The notes: generated by a model not told the origin, from the letters alone. DNA of 64,000 nucleotides from Pseudovibrio sp. Alg231-02 (GCF_900143565.1 NZ_FREX01000003.1:434001-498000), one strand, 5' to 3'. Counted from the first letter of the stretch, positions 9,277 through 19,370 are shown. Made by a program: numbers and translations.

Positions 9277-9900
9277 TTACTTCCGTTCCAGAAGGAAGAC
9301 GGCCTGATCGCCGATCAGGTTCCAGACCCACCATGGTGCATTGAACCCAATGCGCTGGCCTCTTGCATCCAAAGCTTCTGCCTTAATGACTTTAGCATGG
9401 ACTTCTTCAGAGAGAGCAACAAAGTCACGGATCGTGCAGAAGTGGATGTTTGGTGTGTCGTACCACTCGTAAGGCAGATAGTCGGTGACGGGCATTCTGC
9501 CTTTGAAGAGCAGCTGCATACGGTTGCGCCAGTGGCCGAAATTCGGGAAGGACACGACGACTTTCTTACCGATGCGAAGCAACTGCTCAAGAACCTGTTT
9601 TGGGTCCATTGTCGCCTGAAGCGTATGGCTTAGAATTGCGTAATCAAAAGCGTCGTCCGGGTAGGCTGCAAGATCGTTGTCTGCATCGCCTTGTACAACT
9701 GAGAGCCCGCGGGCAACGGCTTCATTCACGCCTTTTTGCGAAGTGTCGAAGCCACGGCCATCAACGCCGCGTGTATCGATCAGCAGTTCCAGAAGTTCGC
9801 CAGTGCCGCAACCGATGTCCAGAACGCGTGAGCCCGATGCTACAAAATCGCAGAGAATTCGGTGATCGCCGCGTACATTACTCAAATCATGTTTTGTCAT
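9277..9900 (-). CDS. metW: Methionine biosynthesis protein MetW
   Basis: A 207-residue class I methyltransferase-like protein with the MetW hallmarks: SRVLDIGCGTGELLELL near residue 24, DYAILSHTLQAT, and WRNRMQLLFKGRMPVTDYLPYE (cited in two parts: WRNRMQLLFKG and RMPVTDYLPYEWYDTPN). MetW works with MetX in homoserine acylation. It follows metX by 43 bases on the same strand, as in most alphaproteobacteria, so the two form an operon. Confidence 0.95.
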   Translation of the reverse strand: MTKHDLSNVRGDHRILCDFVASGSRVLDIGCGTGELLELLIDTRGVDGRGFDTSQKGVNEAVARGLSVVQGDADNDLAAYPDDAFDYAILSHTLQATMDPKQVLEQLLRIGKKVVVSFPNFGHWRNRMQLLFKGRMPVTDYLPYEWYDTPNIHFCTIRDFVALSEEVHAKVIKAEALDARGQRIGFNAPWWVWNLIGDQAVFLLERK

Positions 9901-9943
9901 AATGAATCTGCTTTCTGATGAAGCTTACTGTTCAGTGTTACGA

Positions 9944-11173
9944 TCAGTCACCATTTCCCGGTGCGGGAATACCTCTGGCTTTTGCTGCTCCTGTCAGGAA
10001 GCCACGCATTGTTTTGAACAGTTCAGGTTCATCAAGAAGGAATGCATCGTGTCCGCGTGAGCTCTCGATTTCAACAAAGGAGACGTTTGCTCCAGCTGCA
10101 TTGAGGGCTCGTACAATATCTTTGCTTTCCGAGGTTGGGAAAAGCCAGTCCGTTGTGAACGACATGACGCAGAAACGGGTTGTGCTATGCAAGAACGCGT
10201 TTGCGAGTTTGCCGCCATGTGCTGCCGCGAGATCGAAGTAATCCATCGCGCGGGTGACATAGAGATACGAGTTTGCGTCGAAGCGATCGACAAAAGTCAT
10301 GCCCTGATGGCGCAGATAACTTTCGATCTGGAAATCTGCATCGAAGCCGAATGTGATGGCTGAGCGGTCTTGCAGGTTGCGGCCAAACTTGCTGTGCAGG
10401 CTTTCATCAGACATGTAGGTGATGTGCGCTGCCATGCGGGCAACTGACAGTCCCTTCATAGGGCGCTTGCCTTCTTTGGCATATTGTCCATGGCACCAGT
10501 CTGGATCCGCCATGACAGCCTGACGGCCTACCTCATGGAAGGCAATGTTCTGGCTGGAGTGGCGTGGACCTGCAGCGATTGGGACTGCTGCAAATACTTT
10601 TTCTGGATAGGCAGATGCCCATTGCAGCACTTGCATACCGCCCATGGAGCCGCCGACAACTGCGAAAAGAGTTTCGATACCGAGCGCTTCAACTAGTTTT
10701 GCCTGGGAGCGCACCATATCGCCGATTGTGACGACAGGCAGATCGAGCCCGTAAACCTCATCGGTTTCCGGATTGGTACATGCAGGACCAGTGGTGCCGA
10801 GGCAGCCGCCGAGCACGTTTGCACAGATGACGAAGTATTTGTCGGTGTCTACTGGCTGACCAGGACCAACCATCATGGACCACCAGCCAGGCTTGCCGGT
10901 TACGGGGTTCTCAGAGGCAACATACTGATCGCCTGTGAGGGCGTGGCACACAAGAATGGCGTTGGTCTTGTCTTCATTCAGCTCGCCATAGGTCTCATAA
11001 GCAATCTGCCAAGGGGCGAGTTCTGTACCTTCATCAAGCCGGAGAGGATTGTCTGAATCAAATCGCATGAGCTTGCTGGCAGGCATATCCATCTGTGCCG
11101 CTGCAACACTGGCTTGTGTTGAGGGTGAGATATTCGGAGTCTTCTCCGGTTTTGCGCTGGCAGTCTCAGTCAT
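9944..11173 (-). CDS. metX: Homoserine O-acyltransferase
   Basis: A 409-residue alpha/beta-hydrolase-fold transferase that activates homoserine for methionine synthesis. Seen are the oxyanion-type region [13 protein letters not shown], the nucleophile elbow [12 protein letters not shown], and the catalytic Asp and His near the C-terminus ([19 protein letters not shown]). About 30 N-terminal residues are low in complexity and variable. MetX enzymes use acetyl- or succinyl-CoA; with a MetZ-type partner at the left end of the window, either is possible. The 170-base leader was checked for a SAM-II-like riboswitch and none was recognised. Confidence 0.95.
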   Translation of the reverse strand: MTETASAKPEKTPNISPSTQASVAAAQMDMPASKLMRFDSDNPLRLDEGTELAPWQIAYETYGELNEDKTNAILVCHALTGDQYVASENPVTGKPGWWSMMVGPGQPVDTDKYFVICANVLGGCLGTTGPACTNPETDEVYGLDLPVVTIGDMVRSQAKLVEALGIETLFAVVGGSMGGMQVLQWASAYPEKVFAAVPIAAGPRHSSQNIAFHEVGRQAVMADPDWCHGQYAKEGKRPMKGLSVARMAAHITYMSDESLHSKFGRNLQDRSAITFGFDADFQIESYLRHQGMTFVDRFDANSYLYVTRAMDYFDLAAAHGGKLANAFLHSTTRFCVMSFTTDWLFPTSESKDIVRALNAAGANVSFVEIESSRGHDAFLLDEPELFKTMRGFLTGAAKARGIPAPGNGD

Positions 11174-11244
11174 GTTTTCTTCCGCGGTGTTGTGAAGGCG
11201 AATTGGGTGTTCCTCTAAAGGATTGCAAGAGAGTTTTTGCTAGG

Positions 11245-11256
11245 TGCCAATTGGCA
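11245..11256. promoter_or_regulatory. Perfect 12-base palindrome between metX and chorismate mutase
   Basis: TGCCAATTGGCA is self-complementary and lies in the divergent promoter region, 72 bases before metX. It could be an operator; no regulator is identified. Confidence 0.35.
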
Positions 11257-11344
11257 GTGTGTCAACGTTTTCTTTTGCTTTCACCGTCGTTGTTTCCTAT
11301 GAATTTACATAGGTTCTGTTCAATAATTCGAGTGGGTTAGTGCA

Positions 11345-12226
11345 ATGTCTGGGTCTTCATCAGTTTCGGATTCAAAAATGAGCTTGTCTCAAGTCCGCGA
11401 TAAACTAGATGAAGTTGATGATAAATTGCATGCCTTGCTTATGGAGCGTGCTGACCTGATTGAGCATATTGTTGCGGCAAAAGCTGAACAAGGTTCTATG
11501 CATGCTGTTTTTAGGCCCTCTCGTGAAGCAGATATTATGCGGCGGTTGGTTGAAAACCATCGCGGTGTTCTGTCTATTATGTCATTGGAACATATTTGGC
11601 GTGAGATAATCTCTTCGCTCACAAATGCCCAGACAACTTATCGTGTACACCTTGATGGAAGTGCAGATCGACTCGCAATGAGTGAGCTGACACGCTTCTA
11701 TTTTGGTTACGCCATTGAACAGCAACGCGAGATAGACCCCTCTGCTGTGCTTGCGGTGGTTGATTATTCACAGGTCGATCTTGGTGTGATCGGGTTAGAA
11801 GAGCGGGCAGAAACGCCTTGGTGGCGTGGCATGGGTGCCCGGGATGATGGCACCAATGGTCCTTCGATTATTGCAAGGCTTCCGTTTTTGGTTGTTCAGG
11901 ACAGGCCTGCTGATCTGCCTGCTGTTGTGGTTGCGGCTCAAACTGCTGAAACTGAGAAGCCGGATATTTGTGTTTACGATGTGCGCTGGACGGGAGCTAT
12001 ACCGAGCTCATTGATGCACAAAGGTATAGAAGTGTTGAGTTTTTATCGCAGTTTTGAAGGCGTAGATGCGCTATTAGCTGTTCCGGGGAATATATCCGAG
12101 CAGGAGCTGGCGACTTTCTTTGAAGCTGCTGAGGCGACGCCGGATAAACTTAGATATGTCGGTGGATACCCCGCGCCGCTTGACCTAGATGATGAATTTG
12201 ATAGTGAAGCAGACGCAGTTGGTTAA
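11345..12226 (+). CDS. Chorismate mutase (AroQ type) with uncharacterised C-terminal domain
   Basis: The first 95 residues are an AroQ helical chorismate mutase: SQVRDKLDEVDDKLHALLMERADL, cited here as RDKLDEVDDKLHALLMER, then IVAAKAEQG and FRPSREADIMRRL, giving the conserved Arg, Lys and Glu positions. It would turn chorismate into prephenate. Residues 100-293 form a second domain without the prephenate dehydratase signature or an evident ACT motif; it may be a degenerate relative. The gene opens an operon with hisC and tyrC (spacing 29 and 18 bases), so the product feeds tyrosine and phenylalanine synthesis. Confidence 0.88.
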   Translation: MSGSSSVSDSKMSLSQVRDKLDEVDDKLHALLMERADLIEHIVAAKAEQGSMHAVFRPSREADIMRRLVENHRGVLSIMSLEHIWREIISSLTNAQTTYRVHLDGSADRLAMSELTRFYFGYAIEQQREIDPSAVLAVVDYSQVDLGVIGLEERAETPWWRGMGARDDGTNGPSIIARLPFLVVQDRPADLPAVVVAAQTAETEKPDICVYDVRWTGAIPSSLMHKGIEVLSFYRSFEGVDALLAVPGNISEQELATFFEAAEATPDKLRYVGGYPAPLDLDDEFDSEADAVG

Positions 12227-12258
12227 ATTGCGTGTTTTTTGAATAAAGGAATGAGTTG

Positions 12259-13356
12259 ATGGAAGAGCAGGTAGTACGCCCTGTCCCTCGTGCTGGTGTG
12301 TTGGCAATTGATCCGTATGTACCCGGTAAGGCGAAGGCAAATGGTGGCCATAAACTACATAAGCTCTCTTCCAATGAATCTCCTTTAGGTGCGAGCCCGA
12401 AAGCGCTTGAAGCTTACCGCACCATTTCCGAGCTTCAGTTTTACCCTGATGGCAGTGCTGGTGAACTTCGCACAGCAATTGGTGAAGTATACGGCCTGAA
12501 CCCAGATCACGTCATTTGTGGATGTGGCTCTGACGAAGTGCTGAGCCTGCTGGCCTATGCCTATCTGGGTGAAGGCGATGAGGCTATTTATACCACGCAC
12601 GGCTTCCTTGTTTATAAGATTGCAATCCACGCAGCTGGTGCGACACCTGTTGTTGCCCCAGAAAAAGACCTGAAAACGGATGTGGATGCAATTCTGGAAC
12701 GTGTGACCGAGAAAACCAAAATGGTTTTTGTGGCCAATCCGAACAATCCGACCGGCACTTATATTCCGTTTGACGAAGTTAAGCGTTTGCACGCCGGGTT
12801 GCCGAAGACCTGTATTCTGGTTCTCGATGCGGCCTATGCTGAGTATGTGCGCCGGAATGACTATCAGTGCGGTATTGAGCTTGTTGCGAACTCCGAAAAC
12901 GTTGTTATGACACGGACGTTCTCCAAGGCTTATGGTCTGCCAGCGCTGCGTGTTGGCTGGGCGTATGGTCCTGAGCATATCATTGATGCGCTGGGCCGTA
13001 TTCGCGGGCCGTTTAACATGAATGCTGCTGCAATTGCAGCTGGCGCTGCTGCTGTGCGTGATCAGGCGTTTATTGAGCAGGCAGTTAGCCACAATAACGA
13101 ATGGTTGCCGTGGGTAGTTAACGAACTGACCAAACTAGGTCTTGACGTAACGCCAAGTGTCGGCAATTTCATTCTGATCCATTTCCCTGAGGAACAGGGG
13201 AAGCGGGCTGTCGATGCGGATGCCTTCCTGCTGGAACGCGGGTGTGTGCTGAGGCAGGTGAAAGCCTATGGATTTGACAATGCCTTGCGCATGTCAATCG
13301 GCAGTGAGGAAGCCAACAGAGATGTTGTTGCTGCTCTCTCTGAATTTCTGAAGTAG
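12259..13356 (+). CDS. hisC: Histidinol-phosphate / aromatic amino acid aminotransferase
   Basis: A 365-residue class I/II PLP aminotransferase of the HisC family. Visible are [25 protein letters not shown] and the PLP lysine in [18 protein letters not shown]. The start is ATG 12259, with AAGGA eight bases upstream, rather than TTG 12256. Between chorismate mutase and tyrC it probably transaminates prephenate or aromatic keto acids as well as, or instead of, imidazole-acetol phosphate; the sequence does not decide this. Confidence 0.93.
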   Translation: MEEQVVRPVPRAGVLAIDPYVPGKAKANGGHKLHKLSSNESPLGASPKALEAYRTISELQFYPDGSAGELRTAIGEVYGLNPDHVICGCGSDEVLSLLAYAYLGEGDEAIYTTHGFLVYKIAIHAAGATPVVAPEKDLKTDVDAILERVTEKTKMVFVANPNNPTGTYIPFDEVKRLHAGLPKTCILVLDAAYAEYVRRNDYQCGIELVANSENVVMTRTFSKAYGLPALRVGWAYGPEHIIDALGRIRGPFNMNAAAIAAGAAAVRDQAFIEQAVSHNNEWLPWVVNELTKLGLDVTPSVGNFILIHFPEEQGKRAVDADAFLLERGCVLRQVKAYGFDNALRMSIGSEEANRDVVAALSEFLK

Positions 13357-13374
13357 TTCTAATAGAAGGTCTCC

Positions 13375-14310
13375 ATGTCTGAACCCTTGTTTAGCCGGGT
13401 CGCACTGATTGGTATCGGTCTGATCGGCTCATCTCTTTCGCATGTCATGCGCCGCGAAAAGCTGGCGGGTGAAATTGTTATATCCACACGCTCAGAAGTT
13501 ACTCTGAAGCGTGCGGAAGAGTTGAAACTTGGGGACCGATATTATCTGGACGCAGCAGAAGCCGTAAAAGGGGCAGACCTTGTTATCGTTTGTGTGCCGG
13601 TTGGTGCATGTGGAGCCGTGGCAAAAACCATTGGCCCTCATTTAGCTGAGGGTGCGATTGTGACTGATGTGGGGTCTGTGAAGGCCTCCGTTATTTCGGC
13701 AATGAAGCCGCATATGCCGGAAGGGGTGCATTTTATTGCAGGCCATCCGGTTGCTGGTACTGAGTATTCCGGCCCTGATGCTGGTTTTGCCTCTCTCTTT
13801 GAGAACCGCTGGTGCATTCTTACGCCAGACAGCGACAGTGATGCGGGTGCTACAGAGCGCCTGACAGCCTTTTGGGAGGCGTGTGGCTCTCATGTGGACA
13901 CCATGGATGCTGAGCACCATGATCTTGTGCTGGCTGTTGTGTCTCACCTTCCGCATATCATTGCTTACAACATTGTTGGTACGGCTGATGATCTGGAAAC
14001 GGTGACCAAGTCAGAAGTGATCAAATACTCTGCTTCCGGTTTCCGTGACTTCACACGTCTGGCGTCTTCTGATCCGACTATGTGGCGCGATGTGTGCCTG
14101 AACAACAAAGAAGCCATTCTTGAAATGCTGTCTCGCTTTTCTGAGGATCTGTCTGCCTTGCAGCGTGCGATCCGGTGGAGTGATGGCGATGCCTTGTTCA
14201 AGTTGTTTGCGCGGACCAAAGATATTCGCCATCAGCTTGTTGAAGCAGGTCAGGAATCTGCGGCGCCGAACTTTGGTCGTGAGAACGAAAAAGGCGAGCC
14301 GGCTGAATAA
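13375..14310 (+). CDS. tyrC: Prephenate/arogenate dehydrogenase
   Basis: A 311-residue NAD(P)-dependent dehydrogenase. The dinucleotide motif VALIGIGLIGSSL is at residues 9-21, and the family motifs VTDVGSVK, FIAGHPVAGTE and VVSHLPHIIAYN are present. It converts prephenate to 4-hydroxyphenylpyruvate, or arogenate to tyrosine, as the last gene of the chorismate mutase-hisC-tyrC operon. It starts 18 bases after hisC and is followed by a terminator. No ACT regulatory domain is seen. Confidence 0.93.
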   Translation: MSEPLFSRVALIGIGLIGSSLSHVMRREKLAGEIVISTRSEVTLKRAEELKLGDRYYLDAAEAVKGADLVIVCVPVGACGAVAKTIGPHLAEGAIVTDVGSVKASVISAMKPHMPEGVHFIAGHPVAGTEYSGPDAGFASLFENRWCILTPDSDSDAGATERLTAFWEACGSHVDTMDAEHHDLVLAVVSHLPHIIAYNIVGTADDLETVTKSEVIKYSASGFRDFTRLASSDPTMWRDVCLNNKEAILEMLSRFSEDLSALQRAIRWSDGDALFKLFARTKDIRHQLVEAGQESAAPNFGRENEKGEPAE

Positions 14311-14337
14311 GATCTTGCTGGTTTTGAAAGAGTTTAG

Positions 14338-14370
14338 CCCGGGTCAGATCAGTTCTGATCCGGGTTTTCT
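14338..14370 (+). terminator. Terminator of the chorismate mutase-hisC-tyrC operon
   Basis: An 11-base-pair stem (CCCGGGTCAGA with TCTGATCCGGG, one G-T pair) and five-base loop are followed by TTTTCTTTT. Confidence 0.88.
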
Positions 14371-14508
14371 TTTGAAGGTGTAACCAAGACTGGTCAACTT
14401 ATCAGTTGGGTAAGCGGTGTTGGTTTACCGAGGTTTCAAGAGTGATTTTGATGTGGCTTCAACGCTGAATACTCTGCGCGTGGACAGAGCGCTTTCAGGA
14501 GTTTTTGG

Positions 14509-15117
14509 ATGATGAAGCTGAGTGGATTGGCAGCAGTTGTTGCTGCCGGGTTTGCTGTTGCGAGTTTTGCTGCGATGGCTTCTAAAGAAGATCAGGTGCC
14601 CGCTGGGCCGACCGCTGTTGCCATTATGAAAGATGTTGATGGCAAGCAGGTTGGGCGTGTGGTGTTGACTGAGACCTTGAGCCAGACCCTCCATATTACA
14701 GCAGCATTTGATGGCTTGCCTGCTGGTGTACATGGGTTCCATGTTCATGAAACCGGCCTTTGTGAGCCAACTTTTTCGGCTGCAGGCGGGCATTTTGCAC
14801 CTGAAGGGCATGAGCACGGGATTGAAGTTCCTGATGGTCCGCATGCAGGTGATCTTCCAAATCTTCATGTTCCCGAGAATGGAAAGATTGTCGTCGAGTA
14901 TTTCTCCGAAATCTTAGACCTGGCTCCCGATGACAAGGACAGCCTCATTGGTGGTCCGGGCAGGGCGCTGATTGTTCATGCTGATCCGGACGACTATCAC
15001 AGCCAGCCAACTGGTGATGCGGGAGGGCGGATTGCTTGTGGCGTGATTGTGCCGATCAAGCAAAATGCAGATAGTTTCCAGAGCTACCCTGAAGAAACAC
15101 CTAGTGACGGCAAATAG
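14509..15117 (+). CDS. sodC: Cu/Zn superoxide dismutase, exported
   Basis: A 202-residue protein with a signal peptide (residues 1-24) followed by a Cu/Zn SOD domain. GVHGFHVHETGLCEP carries copper ligands and the disulfide cysteine; GGHFAPEGHEHG and GPHAGDLPNLHV carry zinc and copper ligands; GDAGGRIACGVI carries the second cysteine and the catalytic-site arginine. It would remove superoxide in the periplasm. A 20-residue tail after the domain is polar, and the region before GGPGRALIVHA is longer than in the shortest bacterial enzymes. GGAG lies seven bases before the ATG. Confidence 0.92.
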   Translation: MMKLSGLAAVVAAGFAVASFAAMASKEDQVPAGPTAVAIMKDVDGKQVGRVVLTETLSQTLHITAAFDGLPAGVHGFHVHETGLCEPTFSAAGGHFAPEGHEHGIEVPDGPHAGDLPNLHVPENGKIVVEYFSEILDLAPDDKDSLIGGPGRALIVHADPDDYHSQPTGDAGGRIACGVIVPIKQNADSFQSYPEETPSDGK

Positions 15118-15726
15118 TTTTAGCACCGCATGGCTTTACCAGCAGTGTTGAAGCATGGGTTCCCGAAAGTTCGGGAGTGAGCAAGGCGAGCAGGCAGTGC
15201 CTGCGCATTGTGAGTAAATTAGTTTCTTCGGCATTGGCTGCTCGCCTTGCCCGGGCGTTTTTGTATGAAACAAGATCTCCTCCGAAAGGCATTGGGAGCA
15301 GGCACCATCAGCAACAAGCACACCGGCCAGAGGCAGATGCGATTGTCGGTGATAGCTAAACGCCTGCCAGTGTAGACGCCCATCGGGTGACCAGCTTCCG
15401 CTTGGTCCCTGCACTAAAGACTTTCAAGGGGTGTTTCAACGAACCCGCCGGGTGATGCGTTACTTCACCCGGTAGCTCCGCCCAGCCCACGCCGCACTGA
15501 TGGACGGTCCACCAGCTGCCCGAATACGTGAGCACAACACTGAGAATATGCGGGGTTGAGGGCAGGGGGATAAGTATTTGAAGTTCTCTGCTCCCTCTAG
15601 CTTTGTTTCTTGGGGGTGCCCTCCCGGTTTGATGACATATACAGGAGTGTGTTACCGTAAGGGTAACTTACCCGTGGGTGTGGGGTGCACTTCGGGTTTT
15701 GGGTTCGGTTTGGGAGGGCCATCTCA
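15118..15726. other. Gene-free stretch rich in inverted repeats
   Basis: About 600 bases without a credible protein gene. It holds a 13-base-pair perfect inverted repeat (15181-15193 / 15238-15250), short hairpins at 15161-15176 and 15448-15472, a GACCA/TGGTC hairpin at 15389-15407 and a GTTACC/GGTAAC hairpin near 15653-15669. Short open frames on both strands are Cys/Trp/Arg-rich and do not look translated. A structured RNA, or a decayed repeat element, would explain it; signature cores of RNase P RNA and tmRNA were not found. Confidence 0.45.
15181..15255 (+). repeat. Long inverted repeat, possible sodC terminator
   Basis: GCAAGGCGAGCAG (15181-15193) and its exact complement CTGCTCGCCTTGC (15238-15250) enclose 44 bases that can form a further hairpin. 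The stem is followed by CCGGGCGTTTTTG, so it may terminate sodC transcription, though the loop is unusually long. Confidence 0.5.
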
Positions 15727-16671
15727 ATGGAGTTTTTTGACCCTATATCGTATGCGGTGCCGTTTTTTATCATTCTCATGATTGTAGAAGGTGTGGCTTT
15801 AAAGCTGCGTGGGATTGATGGGTATGAAGTCAAAGATACGTTTTTCAGTCTGGCAATGGGGATTGGGAGTCTCATCGCTGGGATTGCGTTAGGCACATCT
15901 ATGTCTTATGCGGCGCACAGCTGGATTTATGGCTATCGTCTTATCGAGACTATTCCTATCAACTGGTGGACCATCCTGATCTGCTTTGTGCTCTATGACT
16001 TGGCCTATTACTGGAAACACCGCTTTGGGCACGAGTATCGGTGGTTTTGGGCGAGCCATGTCAATCACCACTCTTCTCAGCGGTATAATCTTTCAACAGC
16101 ACTGCGTCAGACGTGGACGGGGACAATCACGCTGACGTTCATCTTTGGGTTGCCCATAGCGCTTCTCGGCTTTCAACCGGAGATGATCTTCTTCGTTGCA
16201 GCCTGGAATTTGCTCTACCAGTTTTGGATTCACACTGAGCTGGTTGATCGTATGGGGCCATTTGAGTGGATCTTTAACACACCGAGCCATCATCGCGTCC
16301 ATCATGCGACCAACCCGCGATATCTGGATTCCAACTATGCGGGGACGCTGATTATCTGGGATCGGATGTTCGGGACCTTCAGCCCGGAAGTTGCAGAGGA
16401 CCCACCGCGCTACGGGATTGGCAAGAACCTTGAGACCAACAACCTGCTGATTGTGGCGTTTCATGAATGGATTGCGATGGTCAAGGATTTGAAGACCGCA
16501 AGATCCCTGAGAGATGTCCTCGGCTATATGTTTCGTACGCCGGGATGGACGCCTGATAACTCACGAATGACCACAACGAAGGCCAAAGCGAATTGGAAAC
16601 GGAAGCAGGCTGTGAAGACAGCCGAACTTGGGACCGTGGAGGAGCAGAAGGTGCAAGAGCCTGCTGAGTGA
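15727..16671 (+). CDS. Sterol desaturase / fatty acid hydroxylase family protein
   Basis: A 314-residue membrane protein of the fatty acid hydroxylase superfamily, di-iron enzymes that hydroxylate or desaturate lipids. The histidine clusters are present: WKHRFGHEYRWFWASHVNHHSS, cited in parts as WKHRFGH and HVNHHSS, and later TPSHHRVHHATNPRY, with hydrophobic segments between. The start is ATG 15727, with GGGAGG nine bases upstream; the longer frame from 15685 lacks a ribosome site. The substrate is unknown. The last 50 residues are charged and likely cytoplasmic. Confidence 0.9.
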   Translation: MEFFDPISYAVPFFIILMIVEGVALKLRGIDGYEVKDTFFSLAMGIGSLIAGIALGTSMSYAAHSWIYGYRLIETIPINWWTILICFVLYDLAYYWKHRFGHEYRWFWASHVNHHSSQRYNLSTALRQTWTGTITLTFIFGLPIALLGFQPEMIFFVAAWNLLYQFWIHTELVDRMGPFEWIFNTPSHHRVHHATNPRYLDSNYAGTLIIWDRMFGTFSPEVAEDPPRYGIGKNLETNNLLIVAFHEWIAMVKDLKTARSLRDVLGYMFRTPGWTPDNSRMTTTKAKANWKRKQAVKTAELGTVEEQKVQEPAE

Positions 16672-16688
16672 GCTTTTGGAAATGACTA

Positions 16689-16716
16689 CAAAAAAGGGAG
16701 AGCCGAAGCCCTCCCT
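16689..16716 (-). terminator. Terminator of typA
   Basis: AGGGAG (16695) pairs with CTCCCT (16711) around a GC-CGAA-GC tip. On the minus strand the stem is followed by six T residues, 27 bases after the typA stop. Confidence 0.8.
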
Positions 16717-16742
16717 CAAATAACTCATCAAATTAAACAGTC

Positions 16743-18563
16743 TTAAGACGCTTTGTTTGATGTGCGTTCGGCGCGCTTACGGTCATGTGGGCACAGCAGT
16801 GCTTTACGCAGACGGATGGATTCTGGGGTTACTTCCACCAGTTCATCTTCAGCGATGTAAGACAGTGCACCTTCAAGGCTCAGCTTGATTGGGGTGGTCA
16901 GCTTAACAGCATCGTCCTTACCGGAAGAACGGATGTTGGTGAGCTGCTTGCCCTTCAGAACGTTCACTTCAAGGTCGTTACCGCGTGTGTGTTCACCAAT
17001 GATCATGCCCTGGTACACTTTTGTGCCCGGATCAATCATCATTGGGCCACGGTCTTCCAGGTTGAACAATGCGTAAGGAACAGCATCGCCCTGACCGTTG
17101 GACAGCAGAACGCCGGTGTTACGACCCATAATTGCGCCTTTGTAAGGTGCATATTCATGGAACACACGGTTGAAGATCGCGGAACCGCGGGTGTCTGACA
17201 TCAGCTCAGCCTGGTAACCGATAAGGCCACGGGTTGGAGCGTGGAATACCAAACGGGAGCGACCGCCACCGGATGGGCGCATTTCAAGAAGCTCACCTTT
17301 GCGTTCGGTGATCTTTTTAACAACAGCGCCCTGGAATTCATCATCAACGTCGATGATAACTTCTTCGATTGGCTCAAGACGCTTACCAGCTTCATCTTCC
17401 TGATAAACAACGCGAGGACGACCTACGCAAAGTTCGAAGCCTTCACGGCGCATGTTTTCGATCAGGATTGCGAGAAGCAATTCACCACGACCGGAAACGA
17501 TGAAGGAATCTGCTTCTGCAGTTTCTTCGATCTTAAGCGCAACGTTACCTTCAGCTTCCTTCATCAGACGCTCGCGGATAACGCGGGACTGAACTTTGGA
17601 GCCTTCCTGACCTGCCAGAGGACCGTCGTTGACGCGGAACATCATGGACAGGGTTGGCGGATCGATTGGCTGTGCCTGAATTGGCTCGCTTACCTGAGGA
17701 GCAACGATTGTGTCTGCCACGGTTGCTTTGGTCAGACCAGCGATGGAGACGATGTCGCCTGCTTCGCCTTCTTCAATTGCCTGACGCTCAAGACCACGGA
17801 ACGCGAGAACCTTGGAGATACGGCCAGTTTCGATCACACTGCCATCACGTGACAGCGCCTTGATCGCCATGTTCGGGGTCGCAACGCCAGATGCGATGCG
17901 GCCTGTCAGAATGCGGCCAAGGAACGGATCAGATTCGATTGTTGTTGCGAGGAGGCGAAATTCGCCTTCTTCAGCCTGTGGCTCTGCAACTTTGTCGAGG
18001 ATCATGTCGAAGAGTGGCGCCATGGAATCCTGAGGACCAGCTGGCTCGAGAGCCATCCATTCCTGTTTAGCGGAACCATATACGACCGGGAAGTCGAGCT
18101 GTTCTTCGTTTGCATCCAAAGATGCGAACAGGTCGAACACTTCGTCCAGTACTTCGTCAGCGCGCTGCTCTGGTTTGTCGATTTTGTTGATCGCAACGAT
18201 TGGCTTCAAGCCGAGCTTCAGCGCTTTACCAAGTACGAACTTGGTCTGCGGCATTGGGCCTTCAGCTGCGTCTACGAGCAATACAACGCCATCTACCATA
18301 TGCAGAATGCGCTCTACTTCACCGCCGAAGTCAGCGTGACCTGGTGTGTCAACGATGTTGATGCGTGTGTTGTTCCAGACCAAAGAGGTGTTCTTGGCAA
18401 GGATGGTGATGCCGCGTTCACGCTCGATGTCATTGGAGTCCATCATGCGTTCTTCGGTGCGCTGGTTTTCGCGGAAGACGCCGGACTGCTTCAACAAGAC
18501 GTCAATAAGGGTCGTCTTGCCGTGGTCAACGTGGGCGATGATCGCAATATTGCGAAGTTTCAT
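16743..18563 (-). CDS. typA: Translational GTPase TypA/BipA
   Basis: A 606-residue ribosome-associated GTPase of the EF-G/LepA class, involved in ribosome assembly and stress adaptation. G-domain motifs are [12 protein letters not shown] (G1), the ERERGITI switch, [11 protein letters not shown] (G3) and NKIDKPEQR (G4). The domain ending in [19 protein letters not shown] and [10 protein letters not shown] is typical of BipA. The start is ATG 18563 with GGAG five bases upstream; a longer frame to 18626 adds 21 unrelated residues. Length equals that of other BipA proteins. Confidence 0.97.
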   Translation of the reverse strand: MKLRNIAIIAHVDHGKTTLIDVLLKQSGVFRENQRTEERMMDSNDIERERGITILAKNTSLVWNNTRINIVDTPGHADFGGEVERILHMVDGVVLLVDAAEGPMPQTKFVLGKALKLGLKPIVAINKIDKPEQRADEVLDEVFDLFASLDANEEQLDFPVVYGSAKQEWMALEPAGPQDSMAPLFDMILDKVAEPQAEEGEFRLLATTIESDPFLGRILTGRIASGVATPNMAIKALSRDGSVIETGRISKVLAFRGLERQAIEEGEAGDIVSIAGLTKATVADTIVAPQVSEPIQAQPIDPPTLSMMFRVNDGPLAGQEGSKVQSRVIRERLMKEAEGNVALKIEETAEADSFIVSGRGELLLAILIENMRREGFELCVGRPRVVYQEDEAGKRLEPIEEVIIDVDDEFQGAVVKKITERKGELLEMRPSGGGRSRLVFHAPTRGLIGYQAELMSDTRGSAIFNRVFHEYAPYKGAIMGRNTGVLLSNGQGDAVPYALFNLEDRGPMMIDPGTKVYQGMIIGEHTRGNDLEVNVLKGKQLTNIRSSGKDDAVKLTTPIKLSLEGALSYIAEDELVEVTPESIRLRKALLCPHDRKRAERTSNKAS

Positions 18564-18872
18564 GGTGGCTCCGTCTGGCCATAGGAAGTCGCGGCGTGTG
18601 GGAGGATCATGAGGTGCCCGATCCACGCCATTCCTTCAATCTGGTTTTTCTCTAATGAAAGATGCGCTCTTCTATCCTATTTTTGTGTCAATTCAAACCA
18701 TCTCGCTAAAAAACTGCTAAGTATTTAGTCGAGCTCACTTTTTTACTGGTGAGCCTGGTTTTTTGAATAGACTTTGCCGGAAAAAGAACGCAATTCAGCA
18801 TCTGTTTAGCTGATAAGTCATCGTTCGGATATTAGAATATGAGGCTTTCGGTGCAAAAGTGTGCCAGATCAC

Positions 18873-19310
18873 TTACTCTTCATTTATGAAGTTGTAATCA
18901 TCGACAGATAGCAAACCGGATTTTCTTACCAGTCTGGAGCGTACGTCGACTTCTGCAAGGTCGTAGGCGTGCATCCATTGGCACTCATCGGGGCAGCGAC
19001 CGACGATATCGTAGTTTTTTCCGGCAGGGATGTAGAACTCTTCGAAGGGCTCCAGATTGATAAACTGGCCGTTGATGCCTATAGACATACCCGAGGTGAG
19101 AGCGACAAAGACTTCTTCTGCCTCAGCAAATAAATTTCTCCAGATACGGCCTGGCGTGTCGATTTGGTGGTGAAATGCGTAGCCACGTTCGCGAAAGCTT
19201 GCTTGCAGCTCCTGTTTCTGTTGTTCAAGGTGAGACAGTTCAGCTAAAAGCAAGCAATGCTCCTTTAATTTAGACCTTAGGCTAACTAATAAATTATGGG
19301 TAAGCACCAT
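18873..19310 (-). CDS. Hypothetical cupin-like protein
   Basis: A 145-residue protein. The first 40 residues look like a coiled coil (SHLEQQKQELQASFRERG). The rest fits a small cupin: EEVFVALTSGMSIGINGQ, then EEFYIPAGKNYDIVG. No complete metal-ligand set is obvious, and I do not recognise a named family. The ATG at 19310 has no clear ribosome site. It is divergent from an AraC-type regulator, with an inverted repeat between them, so that regulator may control it. Confidence 0.6.
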   Translation of the reverse strand: MVLTHNLLVSLRSKLKEHCLLLAELSHLEQQKQELQASFRERGYAFHHQIDTPGRIWRNLFAEAEEVFVALTSGMSIGINGQFINLEPFEEFYIPAGKNYDIVGRCPDECQWMHAYDLAEVDVRSRLVRKSGLLSVDDYNFINEE

Positions 19311-19370
19311 CCGAAGACAGTCGCTTGACTACAAAAAGGAATATGGCAATCTAATACCATTCAATATCGC

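Noticed and set aside
11174-11344. Possible SAM-II-like riboswitch before metX
   Set aside because: Alphaproteobacterial metX genes often have one, but the leader lacks the conserved pseudoknot sequence; only a short palindrome is seen.
15118-15600. RNase P RNA or permuted tmRNA
   Set aside because: Neither the RNase P core blocks nor a tmRNA tag-coding sequence or acceptor-arm signature is present on either strand.
18733-18770. Hairpin GCTCAC/GTGAGC followed by TTTTTT on the plus strand
   Set aside because: No plus-strand gene precedes it, and on the minus strand there is no T run; not counted as a terminator.
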